DNA of 64,000 nucleotides from Sipunculus nudus (Eukaryota; Annelida; Sipuncula; Golfingiida; Sipunculidae): assembly GCA_026874595.1 (NCBI GenBank), contig CM049319.1, positions 40,899,973 to 40,963,972 of the forward strand, written 5' to 3'. Of the stretch, positions 50,011 through 60,660 are shown one piece after another (positions within the stretch are counted from its first letter, which is position 1; every line of letters starts with the position of its first letter). The position numbers and the translations under genes were made by a program. The notes beneath the pieces are model-generated. The model did no database searches, was not told where the DNA came from, and worked only from the letters and a program-made list of their open reading frames with translations.

Positions 50011-50777
50011 TGTTACAGATGCCTTTTATATTGTATGCAGCAGTCTTACATGTGTATGTGCAGCGCTAGCATAGTTCGTTAGCTATGGCATCATCGCCTG
50101 GCCGAGCCGGGCCGGCCCATGTGTGAACCATAACATGTAGAAACACAGCGTTCTTTGTCCTAATTTGTTCTTTGGGCGCGTGTGTACTGTGTATCATGTT
50201 AGGTTCTTTGGATTGTTCTGGAAATTAAAAGTTCTCGGCTTGAGTTTAAAAGTTATAAATAAGGGGCTGGGTTTTATAGCGTGAAGTGAGGAGAGATATA
50301 TTCCAGCGGACACAGAAGAGTGTAAGTCAGTTTGTGGACCTTATCCAATAATTGCGGCAGTTACAGATCTTCTTCTAATTTGTGACGGATTTTAATTAGT
50401 CTTCAGTTTTCCTTTGGGATCACTATCAGAACTTCACTTTTGGATTACAACAAATTGATTTTGTGATTGAACTGGACTGTTATTCTCTGAGAAGATTTAT
50501 GTGAACTGTTCATCTTGATTATGTGCTTTAAAGGACTTTTTGTCGCTGTGACAGTGGTGGTATCCAGGTACTGTACACTTTATTTATATACTTTATGTGC
50601 TGTTGTTATACTGTTGTAATTGTATTGATTTAGTGAATTGAAATGTTAGGGTTGTTTTATTCATTCCCCTAGACATTTCACGCTGCCTAGTGATACAGAA
50701 TCTGATTTTTTTTATCTCCATAACAGAATTTGTGCTCGTCACGACTGCGTGATCTGTTGATATTAGGTTCCGTAACA
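50011..50777 (+). mobile_element. Solo LTR (767 bp) of the Gmr1-like family
   Basis: It begins TGTTACAGATGCC and ends ATTAGGTTCCGTAACA, with the 4-bp target duplication GTAT on both sides (50007-50010, 50778-50781). It shares with the 34.9-kb LTR the block ATATTCCAGCGGAC, TGGTATCCAGGTA, GTATTGATTTAGTG, ACATTTCACGCTGCCTAGTG and CGTGATCTGTTGATATTAGG. A TATA-like TTATAAATAAG lies near 50253. Confidence 0.88.
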
Positions 50778-50779
50778 GT

Positions 50780-51715
50780 ATGCTATGTCAGATATTTTGA
50801 CCAAGCAGGATCGTCGTGCCAAAATGGATTTTATTGGCCTGCTTTGTCAATTTCGGGGTGCTGATTCCAAAAAGATCAGGTGCCATTTTTTTCATTCTTT
50901 TTTTCTTCAGCCGCCATATTGAATTTCGTAATAGCCGCCGTTTTTCTTATATTTTGTCTTTTATCTGACTTCTGAGCATTGCAGAGTGATATAAACGTAG
51001 CAAAACCCATGTTTGCGATACCAGGAATTCAATTAAAGCCATTGCCATACTTGCTACTAATTCGATTAGGCCACCATATTAAATTTCAATATGGCCGGCA
51101 TTCTTTTTATACTTTGCCCTATACCTGGACTTCTGAGCACCGTAGAAGAATACAATTGGTAGCAACATCCATGTTTGCCATACTAGGAATTCCATTAAAG
51201 CCATTGCCATAATTGCTAAAAATTAGACTAGGTCGCCATGCTGAATTTTAATGTGGCCACCATTTAAAAAAAAAAACTTTTGCTTATATCTGCTCTTGGG
51301 AGCACCGTAGAAAATACAAATGGTAGCAACATCCATGTTTGTGATCCTGAGATATAATTCAAAGCTATTGCCATATTTTTTACAAGTATGGCTTGGTCGC
51401 CATGTTGAATTACAAAATGGCCACCAATTTGAACCGCATTTTCTTATATCAGAATAAGATATATACATGTATAAGATTTAAATTAGTAGCAACATATTTG
51501 GTACAAATTGGGTTAGGCCGCAATATTGAATTTCAAAATGGCCGCTGTTTTAGCACATTTTTGTTTATATCTATGACCTATGTATAGAAGCTAGAATAAA
51601 TACATTGTGAATGCCCATGTTTTGATACCAAAAGCATTCATTAAATCCTATCCCATTGTTTCTAATTTTGGTTTGGCATAATGTTGAAGTTAAGAATGGC
51701 CGTTATATTTAATGT
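50780..51715. repeat. Diverged ~163-bp tandem repeat
   Basis: Units repeat the words GCCATATTGAATTTCAAAATGG, CACCGTAGAA, GTAGCAACATCCATGTTTG and AAAGCCATTGCCATA. GCCATTGCCATA-type strings recur at about 51038, 51200 and 51365. About five to six diverged copies. Confidence 0.8.
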
Positions 51716-52183
51716 TCTTTGCTGGTATCTCTGCACTTCAGTCCAACAGAGGCCTATCAGAATGGTGTTACCGGTATAGAAGTCTACAAATGATGCCATG
51801 TTCATGCTGAAGTTTAATATAATGTATATATGCATTTCTTCCCTTTTTTTCGCGCTTGAAATATAAACCATGGAAATGAAATTTATTAATTTCAACAAAA
51901 GAGATTCGCTGAAACACACTTCACACAACGGCAGATTAGCCCTATGACAGAAGCGATTACTAATACATTCACCAAGCATCCAAACTGTTGACAGGTGGCA
52001 TAAGAAGAATACCACTTGAGGAGAAGAGGTATCTTTAGAAAACAGATAACTTGTTCTACCAAATGTCTCACTCAGAAACTGCAACACATGTGCACTAGGG
52101 AATGACTGCTGAACTACAAGCAATCTTGCCAATAGTTGTCTATATTCTCTTAACCAACTTTGAAATGCGTCTTCTTCTTGCAT
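51662..52183 (-). other. Unrecognised 173-residue open frame
   Basis: This is the longest open frame in the window outside short-period repeats. It begins MQEEDAFQSWLREYRQLLAR and includes FLSETFGRTSYLFS; its C-terminal third runs into the edge of the 163-bp repeat. The N-terminal half has a plausible amphipathic composition, but I recognise no family and see no splice partner. It may be a retrocopy scrap, an exon of an unknown gene or chance. Confidence 0.2.
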
Positions 52184-52362
52184 ATACTGAAGGTCCTTAG
52201 CTTAACTTTCTCCATTTGATCCTAAATGGATTTCTCTGTTGTAAATACAACTAATCTCTATCCCCTATCGCTGCCTGCTTGCTCAAGTGAAGCATATCTT
52301 TTTTTAAATATTTTTATTGACATTTCTAACATATATATACACACAAAAAGTGTACAAGATGC

Positions 52363-53105
52363 TGTTACAGGTGTCTGTTTTGTTGTGCGCAGGAGTGTTA
52401 CATTTGTCTGTTGACATTCTGATTCGTGTAGCACAGGTATAGTTCGCTGCTATGGCAACCTCGCTTGTTGAGCACTGGCTCGCGTGTAGGGCCTGAAGCG
52501 TAGAGACACAGCGTTCTTTGTTCTAGATGTTTCAGGCTTGTTCATGTGCGTGTGTATTGTTCTTTGGGAATTTTCAATTTCTAGAATTTTCGGGTGAGAA
52601 GCAATAAAAATTGGGACTGAGTTTAGAGCCGGCAAAAAGGAATATACCAGCGAGCACTAAGAGTGTTACTTTCCCATCAGTTTTGGGACCTTTTCCGAAA
52701 GTTGCAATGGTGTCAGATATTCAACGAATTTTATACAGATATAATATGGACTGTCTCCAGTTTGCCTTTGGATTATTACTATTTTCGTGGATTATTTATG
52801 TTAAAGGACTCTTGTTGAGCTGTGACAGTGATGGTATCCAGAAATCAAAGCCTAGGATCCGGACACTCTGGTACTGTGCATTGTATTTTTGTACTATGTA
52901 ATTGTATTGATTTAGTGTATTGTAATGTTAGGATTGTTCTTAGAATAAATTATGATTATATAATAATAAAAAAAACACTGACATCTTTATTCATTCCCCT
53001 AGACATTTCACGCTGTCTAGTGTTACAGAATCTGATTTTTTTATCTCCGTAACAATATTTGTGCTGCTCAGGATAACGTGATCTGATGTTATTGGGTTCT
53101 TACCA
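52363..53105 (+). mobile_element. LTR (743 bp) of the Gmr1-like family, 5' copy
   Basis: It starts TGTTACAGGTGTCTG and shares the LTR blocks described at 34.9 and 50.0 kb, ending ATTGGGTTCTTACCA. A perfect three-pentamer heat-shock-like element (TTTCT AGAAT TTTCG) sits at 52578-52592. Gag-like coding starts immediately after it, so this is a 5' LTR; no left target duplication can be paired because the rest of the element is lost. Confidence 0.85.
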
Positions 53106-53296
53106 TGGCAGATTTAAAACCTGAGGCATTTGTTGAAGATCCTGACCCTGATCAACTTGAACAGTCCACAAAAGATCAGTTGTTGCGTTTGGGATACCGT
53201 TAGGGCTAGGTGTAAAAAAAAGCTTTGAGAAAAACTGATTTCATTGCTAAAATCATGCAAGATCTAGTTAGCAAAGGTTTAATTGAAGAGAGTTAA
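53105..53296 (+). pseudogene. Start of gag after the LTR, truncated
   Basis: ATG at 53105-53107 opens MADLKPEAFVEDPDPDQLEQ, reaches LLRLGYR and stops (53201-53203). Past the stop, similar coding resumes (LRKTDFIAKIMQDLVSKGLI) to about 53296 and then ends. The N-terminus resembles the Gag of this retroelement group. The A of the ATG coincides with the last base of the LTR. Confidence 0.65.
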
Positions 53297-53299
53297 AGA

Positions 53300-54420
53300 T
53301 ATCGGTAAGATATATCCCCTTTCTTCAGGAGTGCAGGTTTTATCCCGATTTTCCATTGCATATTGAGTATTATCGTCAGGATCCAAAAGGTATTACGAAT
53401 AACTTTCGAGCAATATAAAATATTACATGAAAGTTAAATATGTAGAGACTGATGAATTCTGACAATAGTATGGCATCATTTTTGATCTTAGATTTTGTTA
53501 ATTTATAAAGTGGAACAAAAAGTCCAATATCGTATACACAGGTACGTTGTTACTATCGGATTCCACTGTGTTTACCTGATATTTGAGTAATCATCTCTGG
53601 GTCCCCAATCGATTTTACGCAATATTCGAAATTAAAGACATATATTACGAACATAGATTATCAAAGAACTGACCCAACTGACATCCTAGAAGGAATGAAG
53701 TTCTAAATGAGCTATGTGCAAATTATTATGATTATCCTCTGTTTGTCGACTGTCCGACCGTCTGGCCGTCTCTTAGTTTAAAGGGCACAAATCGTACCGT
53801 CCGTTGAACCTAATAACCATTGAATGAAAATCCATAGAGACCCTGGGTAAAGCTCATAAATTTCGTATGGTGTGCATTATAACAAGAACCGTTTAAGCCA
53901 TTGCTCTGAAAATGGTAAGCGGGCTTCTTGTTATGAGATAAATAGCAGTCATATCTGATTATTATAAATTTATACATCATACGTTGACCAGCAAACTGAA
54001 ATGTCCAATACTTGAACGTGTATCTTTGCCCCGAAACTAAGAAATATATGTCGGATTCTGTCTCAATCTTGACATGCTGATAAGGTGTAGATGAGGCTTA
54101 CCATTAAAAGAAATGTTAAGTAACCTTGAAACAATAGGAATAGTCTTTTGGGGTATTTAAAATCTTAAAACATTTTCTGTTACTGTCAACAGGTGAATGA
54201 ATGAATGAACGAATAGACGAATGACTGAACGAATTAATGAACGTTCATAATGAATGAATCCGCCTGCCAATAGAATAGCATGCGTATAAAAAGGAATCAA
54301 TATACACAAAGTTGTATATATATATATATATATAAATAACACAGAAAATCAAATAGACCAGTTTTTAGTAGGTTCTGTGTATCAATGAAGAATTTATTTA
54401 TTTGATGTAATTAATGATAC
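53300..54420. other. Unassigned DNA
   Basis: 53740-53820 has CGACTGTCCGACCGTCTGGC and GGGCACAAATCGTACCG, an end fragment of the 46-kb-type repeat. A TGAATGAATGAACGAA run lies at 54193-54240 and (TA)n at 54316-54335. No gene supported. Confidence 0.5.
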
Positions 54421-54424
54421 AGTC

Positions 54425-55080
54425 ATTTTGTCTCCCCTCCCATGGGGATGACACATAGTGTTTGGTCTGTTGTCGTCGTCGTCGGCGTCCGTAGTCGTTG
54501 TCTGTGTTATTTCTTGTGAACGCAATATTTTTGAACGACTCAAATTTTTTTATGAAATTTGAGATTTAAATGCTTCCTTCCAAAAACCAGTAAAACCGGT
54601 TACCTTGACCTTCATCATCAAGGTCAAATAGGCCGAAATTGAATTATTTTGTGACCATTCAATTTTTTTAGTATCATATATTTCTTCCTTAAAATTTGAA
54701 ACACTAATTGTTCAGACCAAATTCTTTGACCAGGTTGCAACTGGTGACCGTTACCGGGATCTCTAAGGCAAAATCAGCAGAAATTGAAATATACTGTTTA
54801 CACTAAAAATTTTGAACCACTCAATAGATTTTCATTGACAGTGATGTGTGAAATATTTCAGGAAACATCTCCAGTATTGTGAAACCGGTGACCTTAACCT
54901 TCATTTTTAATGTCAGATCAGCCAGAATTAAAATTATAAGTAAATGATGTAACTTTTAAACATCTTAAAATATCTTTTTTTTTATAAAATCGACTTGTGA
55001 AATGGTTCTTCCAAAATCTCGCATGGTTTCCAACTAAAAGTTACCTTTAAATTAATGAGGTGTTTTGTGTTAATTGTATA
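54425..55080. repeat. Dispersed repeat with CCTTGACCTTCATCATCAAGG
   Basis: It starts GTCTCCCCTCCCATGGGGAT and has TGTTGTCGTCGTCGTCGGCG. It continues with a thrice-repeated pattern of a gene-free block holding GTGAACGCAATATTTTTGAA, AAACCGGTTACCTTGACCTT and AGGCCGAAATTGAA. It resembles 32810-32960. Confidence 0.7.
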
Positions 55081-55850
55081 CATTGTATTTGATGTGATTG
55101 TGTACAAATATGTATGATATATGTATATTGAATGATATGATTAACCGAATGTAAAAAATTACTACACCGAACAAGACTTATACTACTGGAGCTGGGGGTC
55201 ATTCGTGTACAGGACTCTTTTAGAGCAAATCTTTACATTTTCTTAATCTATATGCTATATCATAATCAGGAAAAGTTTGGGTAACACTTTGAGATAAAGT
55301 ACGTTTTCTCCGGGAGGCCATTTTAAGGCCTCCGGATGAAGGTCAACCGATGAAAATAATTAAATTGTAGTTTCAAGGAATTACACCAAGAGTAGCCCCT
55401 TGTTTCACTGTTATTTCGGTTATCGTGATAACATGGAACCCACTGACAACTTCTGAGCACGAGTTATTGATGTAAAGTTCGGTTTGTGGCACTGAGTGAC
55501 CTTTTTCTCCTACGTTTGTGCCAAAATTTCCTTCCGATTTGAAAGAAGGCCTAAATTTGATTGCGTCTCATTAATTACATTTTGCATTCAGAGATATCAT
55601 ATTTTGCCAAAAATACCCTTATTTGGTACTTTCAGGAACTTTATCTCTATATAGGTATGTTATTTGCCTTCTGGGCTCAATGGAGCGTATTTCCAAGCAG
55701 AGTCAGCCCTTACCCCTTAAGTGCCACATTTGGCGCATTTTGGTAAATGACAAAAACGCATCATTTCAGTGCCACAGAAACTTGATTTTTGCTTTTAAGT
55801 AAATATATTTTGATCTCATAAAATTTATTGGCAGGATTATATCTTTTTCG
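55081..55850. other. Unassigned DNA
   Basis: Short open frames without motifs. The stretch ends next to the pseudogene below. Confidence 0.45.
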
Positions 55851-55854
55851 GAGA

Positions 55855-57272
55855 CTTTACTGCTGTTGAGGGTGATCAGAAACTGGAAGAAAGTATCAAC
55901 CTATCTTCCAAACGCAGTATTGGTGTAAGTGGACATGCCAAACAAAAGCATTACGTGGCACAATGGGACCTCACATACCACGAAATGATGGGTGTGAAAA
56001 GTCACCATTGTTAGTATGCTGGTGTAGTGGTGAGCACGAATCACTCTACCATGAGTCATCCAAAACAACTACAACTCTACAAAGGTCTTTCATCCAGGAA
56101 GTGGTGAGGTTTATCAAGGAAAAGGGCTCTCCAATGTCAGCAAATGCGTCTCCGACACTACAGAACTTTGTGACAAAGAAGCCTATGGCCACAGACATCA
56201 GAGATGACCTAGTGAATGTCTTTTTTTAAAGAGAGAGGATAAGTACACCTCAGTCCGAAGTATGAGATTCATCCAGAAAAATAAAAGGCTAAGCGAAAGC
56301 ATTCAACATCTGAAAACAATGGCCACCCTCAGAAGCAATCCACAAAGGACGATCAAGAATGTTGGAAATAATATGAACAAGGCTGTCAGAACAATCGAAA
56401 TTGCCCGCGACCGTAGTGTCACAACCGATCATATTTGAAATATGATGTAGCTCCCTCCCCTATCTTGTTTGATGATGCTGGAAAAATGACCAAACCATCA
56501 AAGAACCAGCTCACGAAAGAGTTGGAATCGTGCCTGAAAGCTAAGGATTATAACTATCATCACCGGTCAAGCTCTTCATGCATTATTGACATCATGGCCA
56601 ATGTCGTAAGGTTCATGTTTCCAGTTTTTTTAAACTTCAAGGATCGTTTTGCAGGTTTCATGTCCTTCTCAAATGTATTACACCTGTTTTGGCGATGCGA
56701 ATATGTGTTTGATCTTTACACAGAAAACCCTTCAGTGATGGATGGTGGGAGAATGCGGCGCACTACTACTGTGCCTATAAAACAGCATGATCGAAACTGG
56801 ACAAACCTTACCTAAAGAGGTGGAGAGATTCTTGGATTTAAAGAAAAACAGGCTGCTCCTAGAACAACTTATCTACTGTCAACTTCGTGAAAAAGCGGTT
56901 GAAATTAACAGTTCCCTACTGCGGTAGGCCAGGTGAGCAGACACAACGAAAACTGCCAGTGCATCATGGTTCATAATGGTTAAGAGAATCCAGTAGAAAT
57001 CCCTCAGTCGTCATTTGAAGAAGCTGATCTCCCCATACTCCATCATGTATTGAATGCACTTGATGCAGGATACAAAGTATGTAACGTTCTCTCCGGTGAC
57101 ACTGATGTGACCTTGGCGTTGCTTTACCACATCTTTACCTTTCAACAGCATGGGCTTGAAGAGGCAGCTTTAAAGGCACAACCAGAGAAACATCTGAAGT
57201 AATTTGGAAAGTTGCAATCTCTCACATCTGCTATCATCCGGAAGGCTGAGTCATATTTAGTTTAAGTACTTA
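55855..57272 (+). pseudogene. Pseudogene of a large invertebrate family of unknown function (N-terminal and middle parts)
   Basis: Successive frames give HYVAQWDLTYHEMMG (55.95 kb), SPTLQNFVTKKPMATDIRDD (56.17 kb), APSPILFDDAGKMTKPSKNQ (56.47 kb), IDIMANV (56.59 kb), RRTTTVPI (56.76 kb) and EEADLPILHHVLNALDAGYK with VLSGDTDVTLALLYH (57.02-57.13 kb). It then runs through PEKHLKxFGKLQSLTSAIIR to the insertion point. The order matches a multi-copy, probably transposon-linked family frequent in molluscs, cnidarians and arthropods. Stops and frameshifts are scattered through it. No biochemical role is known to me. Confidence 0.75.
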
Positions 57273-57873
57273 AGGCTGTATCTCACTGGCTGCGACAGTC
57301 CTGCAACTAGTTGGAGACACAACAACAGCGAGAAAATACGCGAATTAGCGACACTTTACACTTGCAATCACACCGAATCGTACTAACGACACGTTTGTAA
57401 ACATTGGACGCGTGTATGGCCCAAAATTCGGCTGAATACCCGTCGTGCGAATGTCGTGCCATGTTCAAAAGAAATTCGCACGATAGTTGTGAAATATTCG
57501 CAAGAACATTCGCGCCAAGAATGTCAGATTCTCCTTTTTATCTCCAAATATTCGCAATGTAGTTGCATAGGTCGCAAACCCCTCTCAAATTTGTCTCGCA
57601 GTTCTCGCACTACCTGACTCGCGAAAACTGACTTGAGAATAGTTCGAGACATGTTTGAGACGGGTTTGAGGCACCAGCAACGCCTCTGCGATTATTTTGC
57701 GAGATATTTTTTTGTGAATTTTTTAACATGTTCAAAATTTGTAAGCCAAGTAAGCAACACTTCACGCGAGGAAATTGAGAACCGCCGCGAATGTTCTAAT
57801 AAAGTTTGAGACTCTCTCGCGAATGCATTCGCAATTTGTCCCAAAGGTGTCGGAGCCCAGTGAGCTACAGGCT
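57273..57873. mobile_element. 601-bp MITE with TTA target duplication (PIF/Harbinger-like)
   Basis: The left end is AGGCTGTATCTCACTGG and the right end reads inward AGCCTGTAGCTCACTGG, giving inverted ends of about 17 bp. TTA flanks both sides (57270-57272, 57874-57876), the target size of PIF/Harbinger. The interior is rich in TTCGCA/TGCGAA words and has no transposase. It splits the pseudogene cleanly, so it inserted after that sequence was in place. Confidence 0.85.
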
Positions 57874-57876
57874 TTA

Positions 57877-58250
57877 GAAGCGGAAGCAATTCAAGCAATT
57901 TCTCTGAGCTGAGAGCAGAGGTCTTCAATTTAAGCAAGTTCAGCTCTCTACAAAGCCTACCACCAACTAGCCATTGACTCTTGCCTCACAATCAGCATGC
58001 AATCTATAATGCCCATATCATAATGCGTGCCTTGGAAAGCTACTATGACCCTGTAGCGTATATGAATTCCTGAAAGCTGAGGATTATGGCTATGAGCTTG
58101 ATGAGGGTCAGTGGAAGCCCACATCAGCTTTGAAAACACTTGAGGATCACTGGTTGGTCGTATGTTCATGTGACAAGTGTTCCAGATCCACTTGTCCTTG
58201 CGGAGTTGCTGGGGTCAAATGTGTACAATTTTGTCGGTATATGAAATAAT
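57877..58250 (+). pseudogene. C-terminal part of the same pseudogene, with CXC-like cysteine cluster
   Basis: Continues after the MITE with LRAEVFNLSKFSSLQSLPPT, then FLKAEDYGYELDEGQWKPTS. A cysteine-rich end follows: VVCSCDKCSRSTCPCGVAGV then KCVQFCRYMK. This CSCxxxC...CxC...C arrangement resembles the CXC (tesmin-like) tail of this family. A frameshift precedes the FLKAED segment. Confidence 0.75.
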
Positions 58251-58263
58251 CCCCCCCCCCCCC
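58251..58263. repeat. Poly-C tract
   Basis: Run of about 14 C directly after the pseudogene. Confidence 0.9.
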
Positions 58264-58459
58264 CCATGCCTGTAGAAATCCCAACTGTAAATTACTCCCT
58301 TTGATTATAGCTACGAGAGAAATGTAACTGCCCGATAAAGGCTGGTTTATGGAGTGTCAGGTTTATGGAGGTCTTTGTTGCCTTGGCTGTATATAGTGAT
58401 TTAACAAAGTCTGCCATAAGTCTTAACAAGATGTCGGCTGATTATAAAGACCCCTTCTT

Positions 58460-58965
58460 TTGAAAAAAAAAATATTGCTTGCCGGTAATCTCCGATATCG
58501 GCAAGCTGGTTGGTCAGTCGCGGATATCTGTTTGTTTGTCTGGTTGTCTGTCTGTTCCCTCTCTACAGGTCACATTTGACGGAAAATTTAAAATGACAGG
58601 AGCCTATTGTTTTTGTTCAATATAGGTAAAGGTCATCAAAAGTATACAAAACGGGTTTTTCTTCATATCTTTGGCACTATTAGTCGTATCTATTTCAACA
58701 GTAGCTCATTTTAATCGTCATTCCAAGGCCTTTCTACTGGTGTGTAGCTTTTGATATCCATGATAACGCATTTTCGGGGAAAAGTGCTGATATTTAAGAG
58801 TCAATGGACTAATTTGTCAGTTTTAACGTTAGATAGGTCTAGTTTTCGCATTAGATAGCATTAATTAAGACTACACGATTTTATTACAAGTCATGCAATA
58901 TCTCTTTAAATCTCTCGTCAGACGAGATATTTCGAGATTTCATTAATCTTTCCCTGGAGGTAGGT
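58460..58965. repeat. Dispersed repeat, inverse copy of the 34.2-34.7 kb element
   Basis: GCTTGCCGGTAATCTCCGATA at one end, then TCTTTGGCACTATTAGTCGT, CATTCCAAGGCC and finally CTCGTCAGACGAGATATTTCG. In this order they are the reverse complements of landmarks at 34190-34690. Confidence 0.8.
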
Positions 58966-59346
58966 TGGTTCCCTTCCCTCTTTCTCTCCCTAAAGTCGCG
59001 TCCTCGAAAGAGGGGCAGGTAACGGTACTCACTTCGAGGCTTAAGGGACGAAATAATTCTACCGTTAACGCTCTTTATACACTTATTTTTGGAACTGTAA
59101 ATTAAAAAGAATTGCTGTACCTAAATTAGGGTTGTCGTTGGTGAAATACCATGCTTGTAATCCAATTAAATCGTAAAATGTAACAGAAAGGTCATAACAC
59201 ATCCATACCAAGACATGATCACCTGGGTAAACAGACTGGTGATAGCCTCTCCCCCTGCCGAGCGCCCCTCCCCGTTCTTGTCAACACCTATAATCCGTCC
59301 AAATACCCGTGTCCGCATGGTAGAGATTTAGATTTTTAAATTTAAT

Positions 59347-59392
<46 letters not shown>

Positions 59393-60125
59393 GTAAGAAT
59401 AATAATAATGATAATAAAAAATTAATCATTTTTTTCATTTATAAAATGCCGCTATTGGATAAACAAGTAATTATTAATACTTCCACTAATAAAAAATGTA
59501 ATGTTGCTATAATAATAATAATTATCATTATTATTATTATCATTATTATTCAGATTATGTATCAATAAGTATTAAAGTAAATAAAACAAATGTAGCATTT
59601 ATTCAATAAATAAATATTAATTAATTACCAACAATTACAATAATTATTGTTATTCTGATTGTAATATTTATAATAACAATAACTTTAATGATAATAATTA
59701 AAAAAAGCGTCGGATATAGGAGATACAATCCCTGCGCCGAAGATAAGTGTTCTAATTTGGTGCCATGGAACGTTAATTTAACCTGTATTTCTGACACTTT
59801 TTAAATAGTTGAAGAACGCTCCAGAACGCTCGTTATAATGCTGCCCTTGACTATAAACATAAAGAACAACTATGGCCCCATGATGTACGTTTATTCACTG
59901 ACACCCACTTAATTAAATTTAGTTTAGTGACTGACCCCTATCAGGGAAACGGCACATTTGGTGACGTCATTGCCCTCTGTGACCTCACAACCCCATTGTT
60001 TATGCCTACGTAAATCACAAAAAAAACACGCCCTCTCTATTTACCGCAAGCATCCTAATGCGAGTAACCGTTAGCTGTCCTAAATATACGTCACGTTATT
60101 GGACACGGGAACCAGTCTAGCCCTG
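58966..60125. other. AT-rich intergenic DNA with (AAT)n microsatellites
   Basis: Long imperfect (AAT)n runs lie at 59343-59420 and 59509-59550. No gene is supported. Confidence 0.6.
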
Positions 60126-60129
60126 GAGG

Positions 60130-60192
60130 CAACAGTGTTGCAGGAATCCTTTTGAAACTAAATATCGTAAGTCTTACACAAGTATCTCGAAA

Positions 60193-60227
<35 letters not shown>

Positions 60228-60660
60228 CGGCCGCTAGGGGGCGCTGGATGCGACCCTCCTTAACATATCATGTTTTGGCCATATCTACAAAATTTTATGC
60301 CTCAGTTACATAAACTATAGCTTATTTTCTTCCTCTGGGTCTCATGCGTCTCACATATAGCATTCTTCAGGCCACAGATTTGAAGGAATCCTTTTGAAAC
60401 TGATATAAGTTATGTCTTACACCAATATATTGAAACTTTTTTTCCATTTTCCGAATATGATCGCTAGGGGGCACTAAACTCAGCCCTCCCACACATATCA
60501 TGTTTTGGCCATATCTCCAAACCTATAAATCTCTGTTACAAAAACTATAGCCAATTTTCTTCCTCTGAGTCTTCTCCATAACCTGGTTAAGTCATCAGGT
60601 GTCAATCGGGTCTCACATTGTCAGTATGTCTGTCTGTTTATTCGCCTTTGAGCAGACAAT
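60130..60660. repeat. Two tandem units of the dispersed repeat seen at 33.6-34.2 kb, inverted
   Basis: CAGGAATCCTTTTGAAACT recurs about 242 bp apart. Each unit has CGCTAGGGGGC, ATATCATGTTTTGGCCATAT and AACTATAGC followed by TTTTCTTCCTCTG. A poly-T run of about 27 (60197-60223) interrupts the first unit. Confidence 0.85.
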
